Shown in pieces: positions 1 to 11,181 of a stretch of DNA of 64,000 nucleotides. This DNA comes from Adenophora triphylla var. japonica (lineage: Eukaryota > Streptophyta > Magnoliopsida > Asterales > Campanulaceae), in the NCBI GenBank assembly GCA_022495995.1, contig JAFEMH010001477.1, forward strand, positions 1 through 64,000. The letters run 5' to 3'. Positions within the stretch are counted from its first letter, which is position 1, and every line of letters starts with the position of its first letter. Below the pieces are notes generated by a model. That model was not told the origin of the DNA. It ran no database searches and saw only the letters and a program-made list of their open reading frames with translations. The translations under genes and the position numbers were made by a program.

Positions 1-928
1 CTTGCTTATTGCTATATTTGGTTTGTCTTGTCCCTTGCCAAGGAGAGGCAGGGGCTAATCCCAGTTTTGCAGGAGTTCTGGTTCAGTGACTCTCCTGGTC
101 GTGCGACAGCTTTGGTCCATGCTGTTCTGTGTCACGCGACAGGAATAGTCACTGGACAGGTTTCAGGTTCTGGTTTGAGGGCAGTCCCTTGAATCAAAAG
201 TTTGCTCAGTTGATTGTTGTTCCTTTTTTCTTCCCTGTGAGAGTGTGTGTGTTTTTTTTAAAAAAATAAATAAATAAATAAATAGAAAATTTTGTTTTTT
301 GTAAATAAAAGAATATAGTCATCCGCACACTACATCACATAGCTTTAGAACCCTCGGGTGCGATTGACGGCATCGCGGACGGTGATAATATTCGCCTACG
401 TTTGAGCGCCTAATGTCAAACCCATCCCCCTAGTGCGTTATAGGTGGCACCACACTTAAACCTTACCCACGTTTGGTTTTTGATACAACGTTTTAATTAC
501 ACCAAAATGAGTTGATTTTGAAATCTCCAATAAGTCCTTATACCTTCCCCAAAACCTCACACCTTGTGGGCATGTTGCCAATGCAACATGGTTTCACGTA
601 AGGACATGTCACCCCCGTGGCATGTCCTAAACGAGAGATCATGCCGCATTGTCACCATGTACCGACGAGAGGTCATGCCGGATTTTTCTTGGAAATTCCC
701 CGAGAATACCCGTTATGCTGCCCAAATTTCCCTAGAAAATTGGATCACTCGTTCGTCCCACATCGTGTTAGGTCTTGGTTAGGTATCATTACTTATTATT
801 AATTTCAAATGTAAATCATCTAGTGTAATTTGAACGTTGCGTCCCTAGGTTTCCCCAAGGTGTAGTGTGCATAAATAAAGGGTTAGCCTTTCCCAACCGT
901 TCCTAGGATTTAAATCACCGATTTATAC
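1..928 (+). other. Element 1 internal leader with promoter-like end
   Basis: This untranslated leader is closely similar to 47,980-48,880 in element 2. It contains an oligo-TAAA stretch near 265-285 and ends in a TATA-like sequence (870-879). The similarity to element 2 stops abruptly just after that TATA-like box, near base 900. There element 1 runs into the gag frame and element 2 runs into LTR-like sequence. Confidence 0.6.
84..154 (+). promoter_or_regulatory. Paired palindrome module, element 1 leader
   Basis: Two motif copies (97-108, GTCGTGCGAC form; 130-141, GTCACGCGAC form) start 33 bases apart. They are bracketed by an inverted repeat, CAGTGACT at 84-91 and AGTCACTG at 147-154. Confidence 0.5.
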
Positions 929-2413
929 TTGAAGATAAATAAATTGTTTGCGCGAGTCTATTCTCTCCTTCTTCTTCTCCTTCTCCCGTATTTCCCCTTC
1001 TTTCCCTACCTTATAAACCCATATCTACCCTCTGTAGCGGTGACAAGTTGGGAACGTGTTCTGTTATTCTGTGGTCTTTGGTTTCCTATCTCCGAAGCAT
1101 TTCCCGCAAAGCTTTTATCTGTTCCGTTATCCGAGATGTCTGGTGCAAGAGATATGCCATCCGCTCAGTCTGGAATTCTTCCTACTTCGGGCCAGCTGGA
1201 CATGAATGATCTATCGGTAGCAGAGTTACGAGCTGCTCTTGAAGCCGCCATGGTTCGTGAATGCAAGGCTCAATTGCTTGCCCAAGTTGCCAAAGCCAGA
1301 GAGGAAGAAACGCACGCTAGATTTGTTGAAGCGATGCGCATCCGAGGGATCACGGTAATTCGCCATGAAGATGGGTCATACGAGGAAATCATCATTGCTA
1401 GCAGTGTTGATCACGGGAATGGAAATGTAATGAAGGGGGTGATTGAAGATGAGCAAGATAAGATTCTTTCCCCGACACCTCATGTGGTTCAGACTCAGAC
1501 CAAAGATGAATAACCGATCCTTGAGGCTTTCAATTTTCCTAATCAACTGGATTTGAAGAGTCAGTATTAGTCAGATTCTCAAGGATCGTATCATTTTGTG
1601 AACGACCAGCCCAACCAGAAAGGATCACTGTCATTTCACTCTGACCAAGTTCCCCTTCAAGGAAATGTCTCTCTATCACCAATGAATTCATATGGTTTCA
1701 ACTTATCATCCCCGCATGATCAGCATTCAGGACCGACCTCATATGTGACTGTGAATCAGATGTCTTTTATTCCAGCTGTGAACCCTATCCAGCAAGGGAT
1801 GGCAATACCCGAACCCCCTCCAAAGAAGGTTCAGAAATGAAGAAAGAAAGCGTATTGGGGAAAAGTAGGGATGCCTATGAATCAATTTCTCAAGGTTTTG
1901 GTGTGCGGAGGATTGGTTCAGCCACTAGTTAATTATATCCCTCTTCATCACAACGAAAACATAGATCTGAGCAAATATTGTGATTATCACCAATATTCGG
2001 GACATACCACCTGTGCATGCATACAGTTGAGGATGATCATCCAGGAACTCATTGATGAGGGGAAGATCGAAATAGGTTCCCATGAAGGAAGCAATATTCG
2101 GGATCTCCATCAGTTTCCATCTCGCAAGAAGCGGGAATTCGATGACCTTGGGATAACAACTGAAGAAGCTTTCAATGGATTGATGCGAAGAGGAATGATA
2201 AAACCGCTTGATAACTACCATCCCACCAAGCACAATCCGAATTTGGACCACATCAAGTATTGTTACTATCATCAATACCCTGGTCATGCCACCAAAGACT
2301 GCGTTCCCCTGAAGATGTTGATTCAAAGGATGGTTGATGGAGGTAGAATTGAGAAAGCTCCTCCTAAAGTGGCCGATAATCCTCATCATCAATTTCAAAG
2401 TTTCCCCATGTGA
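929..2413 (+). pseudogene. gag: Gag-derived relic with two tandem zinc knuckles
   Basis: One reading frame runs from 929 to 2413 with in-frame stops at 1511-1513, 1568-1570 and 1838-1840. The hydrophobic start encoded from 929 looks like translated leader; the Met at 1136 is a more natural gag start. An N-terminal helical, Ala/Glu-rich part (about 1195-1350) is followed by a Gln/Pro/Ser-rich linker and then two copies of a Tat-type knuckle, C-x2-H-x4-H-x4-C, each followed by a conserved Leu/Ile helix (about 1975-2070 and 2250-2350). The central gag core normally found between these parts is missing, and no protease follows, so this is an internally deleted gag. Gag would coat the element RNA in cytoplasmic particles. 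It is clearly non-functional as read. Confidence 0.75.
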
Positions 2414-3325
2414 AAAGTCAGTCAGTCAGGCATCATAGGGTCATAGATTGTTTTATCTTGCTAGCAGATGTTTGTTTTTATGATTTGAGTCTATTATATC
2501 CTTGTTATGAGTCTTTTAATGAATAAAATATTTGTTTCTATTCTTGCTAGACTCGAGACAGTACTTGTGCACCCACGTTACATTTTATTGAAATGGTTTT
2601 ATTCTAAATAATCACTTGTGCTGCTCACTGACTAATGCTTTGAAATGACTAATATTTAAATTAATTCGAGCGAGAAAATCGACTGATATCTTTCCCAAAA
2701 GGGCCATCAGTTCCCCATCTTGCATCCTCTATGCTCACATACCTTCCACTGTCCTCGCTATCTCGTTGTTCGATGAATTTGCATGAATCTCCCCAGATGT
2801 AAGTTTAAGCAAAACAATGAAGACTCGATCTCGCTCGGATCATCCGGTATGGACCGCGGCTGAAACCTTTCACCCTTAGGAAAGCCTCTAACCTCACCCT
2901 CACTAAATAATACCCCCTTCATTTCAAGATCGTGCATATTTCAAAACCTCGCTTAACCATTTCAAGAAGTTATGGACCGCCCCCGAGACTCCCGTGATTT
3001 AAAGAAAGATCGATCGGCTCCAAAATCAAGAATACCGAAAGCAATAATCCATCCTGGGGACTAGCCGAGGCATTATCTCTCTCAAAACAAAGTTGAAAAG
3101 AAAAAGAGAGGCAAAAATTAAAAAAAGTATACAAAAAAAAAGAAAAGAATAAAAAAGGGGAAAAAAGAAAAAAAGAAAAGAAAGAGAGTCTGAGTCCCCA
3201 ACGATCCTCCCTCGAAAGCACGGAAGTCAAAGGACTCGGTATTTACTCAAGAGGAGTCTCGTGAGTGAATAAAGAGATAGCACGGATGTCCCCTCATCAT
3301 TACCTCTAACCGGGATCCCAAGCCG

Positions 3326-3532
3326 TCCTCTCGATTTTAGAGGACATTCCCTAATTACCGTTACCCCTTGCCTTTGACCAAAGCCAAGATTGACATCTCA
3401 TTCTTAGAGGCATTGAAGAAGCAAATCAATTCCCTCACCTTAGAAATCCCAAACACATACCCAAAAGCTAACCTCTCATCTTTAGAGGTTCAGTCAGCAA
3501 AAGGCCTAGCCGACCTCTCGTTTTAAGAGGTC
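3326..3532. repeat. Four dispersed short hairpins of CCTCT...AGAGG type
   Basis: Sequences of the form CCTCTCGATTTTAGAGG (5-bp stem, T-rich loop) occur near 3,326, 3,396 (weaker), 3,472 and 3,511. Stems are kept while loop bases vary. The function is unknown. Confidence 0.5.
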
Positions 3533-3910
3533 ATGACATCCTAAATCACCCGAAGACCGATCCAAAACCTCGATCTACCTGGTCAGCAGCTTCCTACCGA
3601 TAGCAAAGTTTCATTCCAATATCGTCGAGATCTAAAACAAGTTGTTGCTTAAAGAGGAGCCAAGTCCAGTCCGGCTCAAAGGACCGTGAAACGAAGATCG
3701 TGCAAATTTCGTCTGTCCATTCGAGCGTTACAATGTGAGCATATTTCACTTTATCCTCCGCAAACACTTGCCGTGGGCGTCCCACTGGGGCTTCACATCC
3801 TTGTCTCCCATCGACACTCCAAGAGGACATATTTTGCAATTCTCAAAATCCTCAAAGGTCCTCAAAATCCTCGAATTCCAACGCCTATTCTCTTCATTCG
3901 AGATAAACCT

Positions 3911-3957
3911 CGAACTACGGCGACATGAGCTCCTCCCAAGGAGGGGAACGTAGGCAA
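3911..3957 (+). other. Stem-loop block, upstream copy (element 1)
   Basis: An outer CTACG/CGTAG stem encloses an inner CTCCT/AGGAG stem. A related block with a different inner stem recurs at 8,176-8,222, and both have counterparts in element 2 (about 49,966-50,013 and 62,829-62,875). Confidence 0.45.
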
Positions 3958-4722
3958 CCATCACCGGTTCGATCGAAATCACAAATGAGATCTCGGAAAA
4001 TCCGGTCTCCTCAAGTGACCATTCTCATACACCTTTCCATCCTTTGAAGTTTTGATTCTCGATGATAGTTGGGTTTTCTCCCTCATGATTGACTAAAATA
4101 TTTGTTCATATCGTTTTGGCAATGGAATAACCCGAACACCAATAAAGGGTTTTAAGCAAGCTTTGTGATCATGGCGAATAAGACAGTTTTCAAGTGTCTC
4201 TAAGGCAAGTCTTCTTCTCTACATTTCTAAGGATGTAGAGCTAACATGTATTTCCGTCGCCAGGGCTTCCATACACTTTTCCACAGCTCTTTCGATGCTT
4301 ATACTCTCCCAAAAGAGTCAAATTCCAAAATCAAAAGTGTCAAAACATAGATTCGGGATATATTCCCACCTTCGAAAGATGTGCCCCCGCACACACGCAC
4401 TTCTAAGTCTTGCTCCGCCGACTAATTGACTGAAGCTCAGAAGAACGATCTCCTCGGGTTACACGATGTGAATGAATGCAATGAAAACCGAGCTGTCGAT
4501 CGGGGCTTGGGTCAATGGAGAAGAAGACCGATAGGGTTCATTTTGTACAAGAACACCGGGCCGGCTTTCTTTGAATCTCGATCCCCAGGAATGGATTGGT
4601 TACTTAAAGAGGTTACTCCATATTGGGGCTAATAGCAGATCTCATGCCCTGCACTCAACGGAGAAGCTTTGAAATGATGTGAAATTTTGATTTTGAAGTC
4701 TTGCCCTGCATGACTTGTTATG

Positions 4723-4773
4723 TGTCACGCGACATAAGGTGTCTCTAGGCTGCCCCATGAGAGTCGTGCGACG
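4723..4773 (+). promoter_or_regulatory. Motif pair in the middle region of element 1
   Basis: Copies at 4,723-4,734 (flanked by TTATG and CATAA, which extend its own palindrome) and 4,762-4,773 start 39 bases apart, slightly wider than the usual 33-34. The element 2 counterpart is at 50,747-50,791. Confidence 0.45.
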
Positions 4774-5209
4774 CCTTGTGATCAACACCAGCATATCCTC
4801 GTAATGTCTGCAAATCCGATTTCAAGCACTGTGGCACGCCCGACTTGTCCTCCAACTACAAAATTAGCAAAGACACTCCCCGCAAACATCATCATGGGAG
4901 GGGGATTCATTTAGATAGCATACCCACTCACCCTCCATATACAAGCCAAGCCACAGTAAGCCATTCATACTTATGCCATCAGCCATTCAAAACAAAAAAA
5001 AAGTCATTCATTGTCATTATCCCAAAAATAGACTTCGCAAGTGCATAAATAAAAATAAAATAAAGAGGCTAGCAACAATGTATTGAGTCTAAGAAAGGCA
5101 AAAGCAAATAAGTTTTTTTTTACAAGTAATAAAAAGAAGAAAGTGTTTGTTCGTTTCTAAAAAAAATGCAATAACCAAAAGAGCAATGTTTTGATACAAG
5201 GGGCTATTC

Positions 5210-6860
5210 CGAGCCATCATCCTTCAAACGTAGACACGCATCGGGTCATCGTAGCTATACTATCATCATCAGTAGAGCATGTCACATCGCCTGCCTCTCC
5301 GTCCTCGCATCTCCTCCTCGTAATCCGAATCATGGGCATGTGATCATGGAAAACAATAGGGTCATCACTTTAAAAAGCTCATGGGGATCAAATGGGAATC
5401 AGCCACCGCCTCAATCTCGTAAAGGATCACCAGAAGTAGCACTATCTGACTCGGGACTAGGCGAACGACGACAAGGCCCTGGTCCGGGGCTCCGCTGTGT
5501 GTCCTCGCAGCCCATGTCAATTCAAGATCTCTTCCTGCTAGGCAAGCCGAGGCTCAAAGTGAGAATCATCGTAGTAGTCAATCGGGAGTCCCGAGACCCA
5601 CGCCGCTCCTCAAATAACGATTGTACTCCTCTCCACTGGTCGATCATGTCCATGGCTCCAAGCATAATGACGGGCAAAACTCCAAGAAATATCGGCAGAG
5701 ACCTAGTACAATCAAGCAGAGAAGAATCGGAAACCCGTCATCATGAAAGATAAGAGTTTTAAACATTTCCCAAAGTAATAAGGAAAGAGAGGACAAGCAT
5801 GTTACAGTACGTGTATTCTAGAGCCGAGAAATGAGGGAAAATCCTCAAGTAGTGTCAAGGGAGTCATCTCAAGCTGCGCTCCATCCCGAATAGTCAACAA
5901 ATGAAGGAGGTAAAGGAGCATCCGCCACATACCCAGTAGAAGGGCCCTGGCACCCCGAGCATCCTGTCTCGGAGCCACCTGCGGAGACTCTTCAATGCTC
6001 GTCCTCACATAGGCTCCATAATCTCCATCATCCTCGCTGTAATTAAACGCAGCCTCCCTCGGATCGTAGCCACATCCTCCGGGCTTTTCGAGGAAACCAC
6101 ATGTGGCGGGAGAGATCAAGATCGGGAATCTAGGCACGCTTGCTCAGGACCCATGCCGTCTATAAACTCGCTCTCCCAAGTAAAGTGCATCCCCATATAA
6201 GCCTACCAACAATTTGCGGCACTCAGTCAAATGCAAGGCATGTCCAAGACCAATATCAAGCATACCGGTCCCCCAAGGAAACAATCTCAAACTCCTCAGG
6301 AGTCCTCCGCAAGGCAAACCAGTGTGCAGTATCGTCAGATAAGAAGTCTCTCACACGTCCCTTGGTGTCCCGCCGTCCGGACCTTCTCACCCGAGCATCT
6401 TTCACCCAACGTCGTATAGGCAAAAAGAGGGAATATAGTGGCCGGGTACGCTCCCCCACCCGCCAAGCGTAGCAAACCAATAAACTCCATAAGCCTGCAC
6501 CTGGGAAAGAGAAATCGAAGCAAATCGTATTGATAAAAGAAAAGACAGAAGAGAAGATTATGCAAAGAATGTACCGTCAAATTGGGAAGTACCTCAGAAG
6601 CAAAATGGCGGCGGTGAAGGACTTAGCCGCCCTATGACATCGTCCGTGAGCCAAGTACAACTCCAGCAAGTCTCGGCCTCTCCCCTAAGACAAGTGTCCC
6701 AACAACACCAGTCAGCCTCAAAAAGCTCCAACAAAGAGATAGGAAGAGCAGAAGATGTGGCGTTGATGAACAACATATAAGAAAAAACCAATCCAAACAA
6801 AAAGCCCCTAGCCAATCTCGTAGCCACTGCAACCTACCCCGCAAAAGATCTGTAGGCAAT
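5210..6860 (-). pseudogene. Antisense plant-mobile-domain-like relic, element 1 copy
   Basis: On the minus strand, several separated frames match in order the better preserved antisense gene of element 2. About 6,860-6,594 carries the LARGF...SSAL segment, about 6,480-6,256 carries CYAWRV...RRWVKDA, and 6,137-5,802 carries FNYSEDDGDYGAYV. The acidic tail region aligns near 5,210-5,700. The amino-terminal exon and the segment with the domain's HSFHF...GEAT core are absent here, apparently deleted before 7,139. In the family, the plant mobile domain occurs in MAIN/MAIL-type nuclear proteins and in many transposons. Frames are shifted and interrupted, so I call a relic. Confidence 0.6.
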
Positions 6861-7219
6861 AATGCTCATCAATCTCGACGACTTTGAAGCCTATTTTGCA
6901 AAGACCGTCCCGTGAACGGGCCACCAAGAAGAAGGTTCCGACAAGTGCTGTATAGGTCCCTCCGGCAGCCTACCACTGGTCATCAAGCGAAGAGCATGAG
7001 ACCCTCCGGCAGCTACACCTATCCCCAACAGAATCAATGGTAGTATGAAACCCTCGACAGCTACCTCCCAACATGCAGTTATAGCACCTAAGACCCTCCG
7101 ACCACTACATCTATCTCCCTCAGGTAACAGATGATCAAATGAAGCCGCACCGAATCTCAAAGATTTCCCTCAAAGCACAATCGAGACAAAGAATCCGTGT
7201 CTATTTCGAGTCCCCTAGC

Positions 7220-7640
7220 AAGCACAACAATGTAAGATGGCCCCGCCGCCAAAGAATCGCAAGAGTCCGCTGCCAGCCAGCAAAGTCCCCGGCTTACCAA
7301 GCAAAGCTCAGACACAAAAAGTCAACCCGTCAACAAAGATGGCCCCGCCGCCAAAGCACCAACAAGAATCCACGGCCCCAGAAGAAAATTTCCCGTCACA
7401 AAGAAAGTAAGGTCCCGCATCCCAAAGCCAACCGTCAACAAAGATAGGCCCCGCCGCCAAAGCACCGTCGCCGCAAGCAAATTTCCTGTCACACAAAGAG
7501 CAAGATCCCAGATCCCAAAGCCAACCGTCAACAAAGATATGCCTCTCGCCGCCAAAACACCAACAAGAATCCGCGCTCAACAAGTAAAGGTCCCGCACTC
7601 CCAAAGCCAACAAATGACAAAAGACCACCCCGCACCCTAG
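7220..7640. repeat. Tandem array of about 100-110 bp units, element 1 3'UTR
   Basis: Roughly four degenerate copies of a unit beginning near AAGATGGCCCCGCCGCCAAA start around 7,229, 7,338, 7,441 and 7,535. The bases before it (6,861-7,219) hold a Pro/Ser-codon-like, low-complexity stretch with no gene I can support. Confidence 0.65.
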
Positions 7641-7744
7641 GCAACCGTCAACAGCAGCTAGTAGCATAGACCCTCAGCCTACATCTATCCCCAGAAGATA
7701 AACGATAGCATCGCCCTCCACAAGCCTGTATTTCTTAGTTAGAA

Positions 7745-8173
7745 AGGGGGTGACAACCACATAGTCGAATGGGTGACAACCGCATCAGATTCTTGGGTGA
7801 CAACCACATAGTCGATGTTGTCAGTGACAACCGCACAATGATGTTGGGTGACAACCGCATAGTCGATATTGGGTGACAACCGCACGCCGATATTGGGTGA
7901 CAAACCGCACGCCGATATTGGGTGACAACCGCATAGTCGATAACGGTGACAACCGCATAGTCGATATATTGGGTGACAATCGCATAGTCGATATTGGGTG
8001 ACAACCGCATAGTCGATATTGGGTGGCAACCGCACGCTGATGTTTGGGTGACAACCGCACGGTCGATGTTGGGTGACAACCGCCGACAGCCGATATTGGG
8101 TGACAACCGCATACCAAATGTTGGGTGACAACCGCACAGTCAGATAGTGGGTGACAACCGCACAGTCATGTTT
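7745..8173. repeat. 25-bp minisatellite, about 17 copies
   Basis: The unit reads GGGTGACAACCGCATAGTCG plus five AT-rich bases. Copies vary from 24 to 27 bp, with two recurring variants (CATAGTCGATAT and CACGCCGATAT). Long minus-strand frames across it are an artefact of the periodicity. It occupies the place that holds a different 31-bp array in element 2. Confidence 0.9.
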
Positions 8174-8358
8174 CCGAACTACGACCGGCTTGATTCCCTC
8201 CCAGGGATACGTAGGAATCCTTTCTCAAAAGGTCCAACCATCTGATTCCCCAGATCACCGTTTAGCCCTCCGCCTTATCCCCCAGCCGCTCATTGGGATT
8301 GGGTCTTATTTTATCGATAACCTCACTTTTTTCCAAAAGTGACGTTGCCGAGGGGCTC
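8174..8358 (+). other. Conserved 3' end of element 1 interior, with polypurine tract
   Basis: This segment is nearly the same as 62,829-63,012 in element 2. It contains the downstream stem-loop block (8,176-8,222) and ends with the purine-rich GAGGGG just before the LTR, the expected start site for plus-strand DNA synthesis. Confidence 0.7.
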
Positions 8359-8608
8359 TGTAAGTACGCCAATCCAATTTGCGACCTTTTCAGATGCACT
8401 TTAATATGATAAAATTGCATTTAGGGGCGTTTTGGTAAATTCCCTGTCCATCCCGAGACTTCCGGAAACATTTCATAAGTTTCTCGTGAAGGAAGTACTT
8501 TTTTGTACTTTGCTCATGCCAAGGGACCTAAAAGGAATAAATCTGTTTTGGACTTTTTAGGTATTATCCAAGAAGGTTCCAGAATCAGATTTGGCGCCAA
8601 AAACGGTT

Positions 8609-8702
8609 ATGGTCACCTTGTGTCACGCGACAAGTCGAGGCATGGAAAGTGGTTACGTTATACCGTGCGACATAAGGTTACCATGGACTGTAGCTATAAA
8701 TA
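8609..8702 (+). promoter_or_regulatory. LTR core promoter with paired palindromes
   Basis: Motif copies at 8,621-8,632 and 8,663-8,672 sit between inverted arms ATGGTCACCTT (8,609-8,619) and AAGGTTACCAT (8,674-8,684). The second copy ends 22 bases before TATAAATA at 8,695. Confidence 0.6.
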
Positions 8703-9308
8703 AGACCCTACCCCTCTCAGTTTTAGATCCCAATTCCTACCTAACGAAGCTTTCGCACAAATTGCCCCAGAAACTCTCTCTCTCCTCCTCCCTCACCAAA
8801 ACTACCCAATTCCCCTCCAATTCCCTTACCTTTCACATCTCTTCAACCCAATTCCTCTCCCACTTCCCCAAACACCTCAGATCTTCCAATTCAGCTCTCA
8901 GTCCGTGCCTAGATCTCTATTCCAGAAGCTGAATCGAAGGCTTTTACACCTAACTTGGTGTAGAAGTTGAGGACTATAAGGGTAACTCATCACTCTCTCT
9001 CTCTCTCTCTCATCTATTTGCTTAATTGTTCTTCCCTCTTCTCCACTTGATAATCAGGATCCATCTGCCTTAGATTATCAAGTGGCAACTGCAATCTCTC
9101 TGTTTAAATCGTATATGCTTGAGTTCAATTGCATGATTATGATGTGATCTACTTGGATTTGCAATTTGGATGTCAAGGGAGTGTGGATCTCCCATATCCA
9201 CACCTATTTGATCGATTCGTATCTAATTCATGTTGTTCTTATTGATTCTGGTATAATTGTTTGATTTGTTTGTGCATCTGTTGAATCTGCTTCTCAGTTT
9301 GTGAGGTA

Positions 9309-9392
9309 CCTGCAGATGGTAACCCTGTGTCACGCGACACATTTGGACATGAGGAGTCCTGTGTCACTCGACATGTCGTGACCATCTGCAGG
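9309..9392 (+). promoter_or_regulatory. Paired palindrome module in LTR, first
   Basis: A perfect 12-bp inverted repeat (CCTGCAGATGGT 9,309-9,320; ACCATCTGCAGG 9,381-9,392) encloses motif copies at 9,328-9,339 and 9,362-9,373, 34 bases apart. GGAC/GTCC forms a dyad near the centre. Confidence 0.6.
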
Positions 9393-9540
9393 GACCATGT
9401 TTCAGTTGTAAGTTAATTTAGTTAGTTATCTTAGCATCTAGTTTTATGATCATGTTGTTTTAGTGCTTAGATCTGATTTGTAATTGCATTTTGTGTTCAT
9501 CTAGAGATTCTGTAATCTGTTTGTTGTGAGTCTCTACAAG

Positions 9541-9600
9541 GTGACAATTGGTGTCACGCGACACATTTGGACATGAGGAGTCCTGTGTCACGCGACATAG
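9541..9600 (+). promoter_or_regulatory. Paired palindrome module in LTR, second
   Basis: Motif copies at 9,552-9,563 and 9,586-9,597 are 34 bases apart. The outer arms are much weaker than in the first module. Confidence 0.5.
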
Positions 9601-9976
9601 ATGGTCCTTTCGTGCAAGACCTGATTTCCTTTGTAATCTGTTCTTATTGCTGTAAAGGGATGTGGCCTCCCAGACAATTGGTCTACAAGTTGTAATGATC
9701 TTGCGTATTCAATAAAATTCATGTTTATTGCACTTTCTTATTATCATCGTTTGCACATTTTTTTGAATTATTTGGATGTCTAAATTAGAAAGACTCGTCT
9801 ACGGACGAGGCGTGTTGGGTAAACTCTCGGTTCTTCCCAACACGTAACCTGACCCCCGAACCCGTTCTCTTTCAAAAGGTTTTTCAAAGTGCACCTCCAA
9901 AAGCATGGCGTGGCGACTCCTTTCTTTTTCATTTTAAACCAGAAAAACAAAATTTTTTCTGACGAGCGCGCATTCA

Positions 9977-10810
9977 GGCATGAATTGAATTGAATTTCAA
10001 AATGCTATCACCAAACAGTTTTTTTCTTTATATCACCGAAAAAACTATAAAAAAAAATAAAAGCCTAATTTCTAATATTTCGGATAATTCAACAAATTTT
10101 GAAAGAGTAAATTTGAATTTCAAAATTTAAATTTTTAGATATGATATGAGTATATTTTAGGCATGAATTGAATTTCTTTATTTTAGGCATGAATTGAATT
10201 GAATTTCAAAATGCTATCACCGAAACAGTTTTTTCCTTTATATCACCGAAAAAAATAAAATAAATAAAAGCCTAATTTCTAATATTTCGAATAATTCAAC
10301 AAATTTTGAAAGAGTAAATTTGAATTTCAAAATTTAAATTTTTAGATATGATATGAGTATATTTTAGGCATGAATTGAATTTTTTTATTTTAGGCATGAA
10401 TTGAATTGAATTTCAAAATGCTATCACCAAACAGTTTTTTTTCTTTATATCACCGAAAAAACTATAAAAAAAAATGCCTAATTTCTAATATTTCGGATAA
10501 TTCAACAAATTTTGAAAGAGTAAATTTGAATTTCAAAATTTAAATTTTTAGATATGATATGAGTATATTTTAGGCATGAATTGAATTTCTTTATTTTAGG
10601 CATGAATTGAATTGAATTTCAAAATGCTATCACCAAACAGTTTTTTTCTTTATATCACCAAAAAAACTATAAAAATAAAAATAAATAAAAGCCTAATTTC
10701 TAATATTTCGGATAATTCAACAAATTTTGAAAGAGTAAATTTGAATTTCAAAATTTAAATTTTTAGATATGATATGAGTATATTTTATGCATGAATTGAA
10801 TTTCTTTAAA
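9977..10810. repeat. AT-rich tandem array, four units of 206-209 bp
   Basis: Units start with GGCATGAATTGAATTG at 9,977, 10,186, 10,393 and 10,599. Element 1 cut into a unit, so the array should continue left of the element outside the window. Related single pieces recur at about 12,120-12,420 and 16,320-16,510, linking the array to the Helitron region. Confidence 0.85.
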
Positions 10811-11181
10811 TTTCAAAATGTTTAAATTGATTACTATAAAAGATCAGCTTCTACAAGTTTTGCTTTAATATTAAGTTTTTCATTTCAACTCATCATGGAA
10901 GCTTCAATTTTCGCACTTACATATCTCCATCGGTTTGTTCTTCTCACACGCGACAGACCCTTCACCAGAGCCAGAAAACCAGAGCCATCAGTGCCATTGT
11001 TCACCGTGAGAGAATCCGTCGTGAAGGTAATCCTATTTTTTTTTTTTGACAGTAAGCAGTCTTATTATTGAGTTACAATTATGCATTTTTTATTCACTCT
11101 AACAAGTATTCGTTTTTTCTTCACCCTAACATGGTTTATGATTAATATTTGTGCTGAATCTAATGTTTGTTAATTTTACAG
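10811..11181 (+). other. Possible promoter and first exon of a broken Helitron-derived gene
   Basis: A TATA-like CTATAAAAG near 10,836 is followed by an ATG at about 10,895, a GC-richer open stretch, a GT splice donor after about 11,026 and an acceptor before 11,182. The encoded peptide is not recognised. It may be a leader exon of the Rep fragment that follows, which is inference. Confidence 0.3.

Larger units (their letters stand above)
2414..5209. other. Noncoding middle of element 1
   Basis: I see no supported coding region. The first part holds AATAAA-like signals near 2520, an A-rich tract (3,105-3,185) and four short hairpins annotated separately. The part from about 3,865 onward aligns with 49,912-51,213 of element 2, so it belongs to the element backbone. 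A motif pair lies at 4,723-4,773. Short open frames here are not conserved between the two elements. Confidence 0.6.
1..9976 (+). mobile_element. Element 1: non-autonomous Tat/Ogre-like LTR retrotransposon, right-hand part
   Basis: Base 1 aligns with about base 47,980 of the sister element at 46,200-64,000, roughly 170 bases inside that element's primer binding site, so the 5' LTR and PBS of this copy must lie just left of the window. The order seen is leader, gag relic, noncoding block, antisense plant-mobile-domain-like relic, two tandem arrays, polypurine tract and 3' LTR. I find no protease, reverse transcriptase, RNase H or integrase, so it depends on another element for movement. The Tat/Ogre assignment rests on the sister's PBS (matching the 3' end of a plant tRNA-Arg), the gag zinc knuckles and the tandem repeats upstream of the 3' LTR. 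The right flank GGCAT (9,977-9,981) should be the target-site duplication. Confidence 0.8.
8359..9976 (+). repeat. 3' LTR of element 1
   Basis: The LTR runs from TGTAAGTACGCC to GCGCGCATTCA, 1,618 bp, matching the 1,601-bp 5' LTR of element 2 throughout. A TATA box lies at 8,695-8,702, a CT microsatellite near 8,990-9,012, an AATAAA-type signal near 9,710-9,720, and two paired-motif modules lie downstream of the TATA box. Confidence 0.85.

Noticed and set aside
929..1030. Signal peptide or membrane segment at the start of the gag frame
   Set aside because: The Leu-rich stretch precedes the more plausible gag Met at 1,136 and reads like CT-rich leader DNA.
7735..8137. Three overlapping long minus-strand frames with repeated CGCHP-like peptides
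   Set aside because: They come from translating the 25-bp minisatellite in three frames and have no conserved counterpart in element 2.
10949..10959. CACACGCGACA in the Helitron region, similar to the palindrome motif
   Set aside because: It is a single copy, lacks the TGTC arm and has no partner at 33-34 bases, so it is treated as chance.
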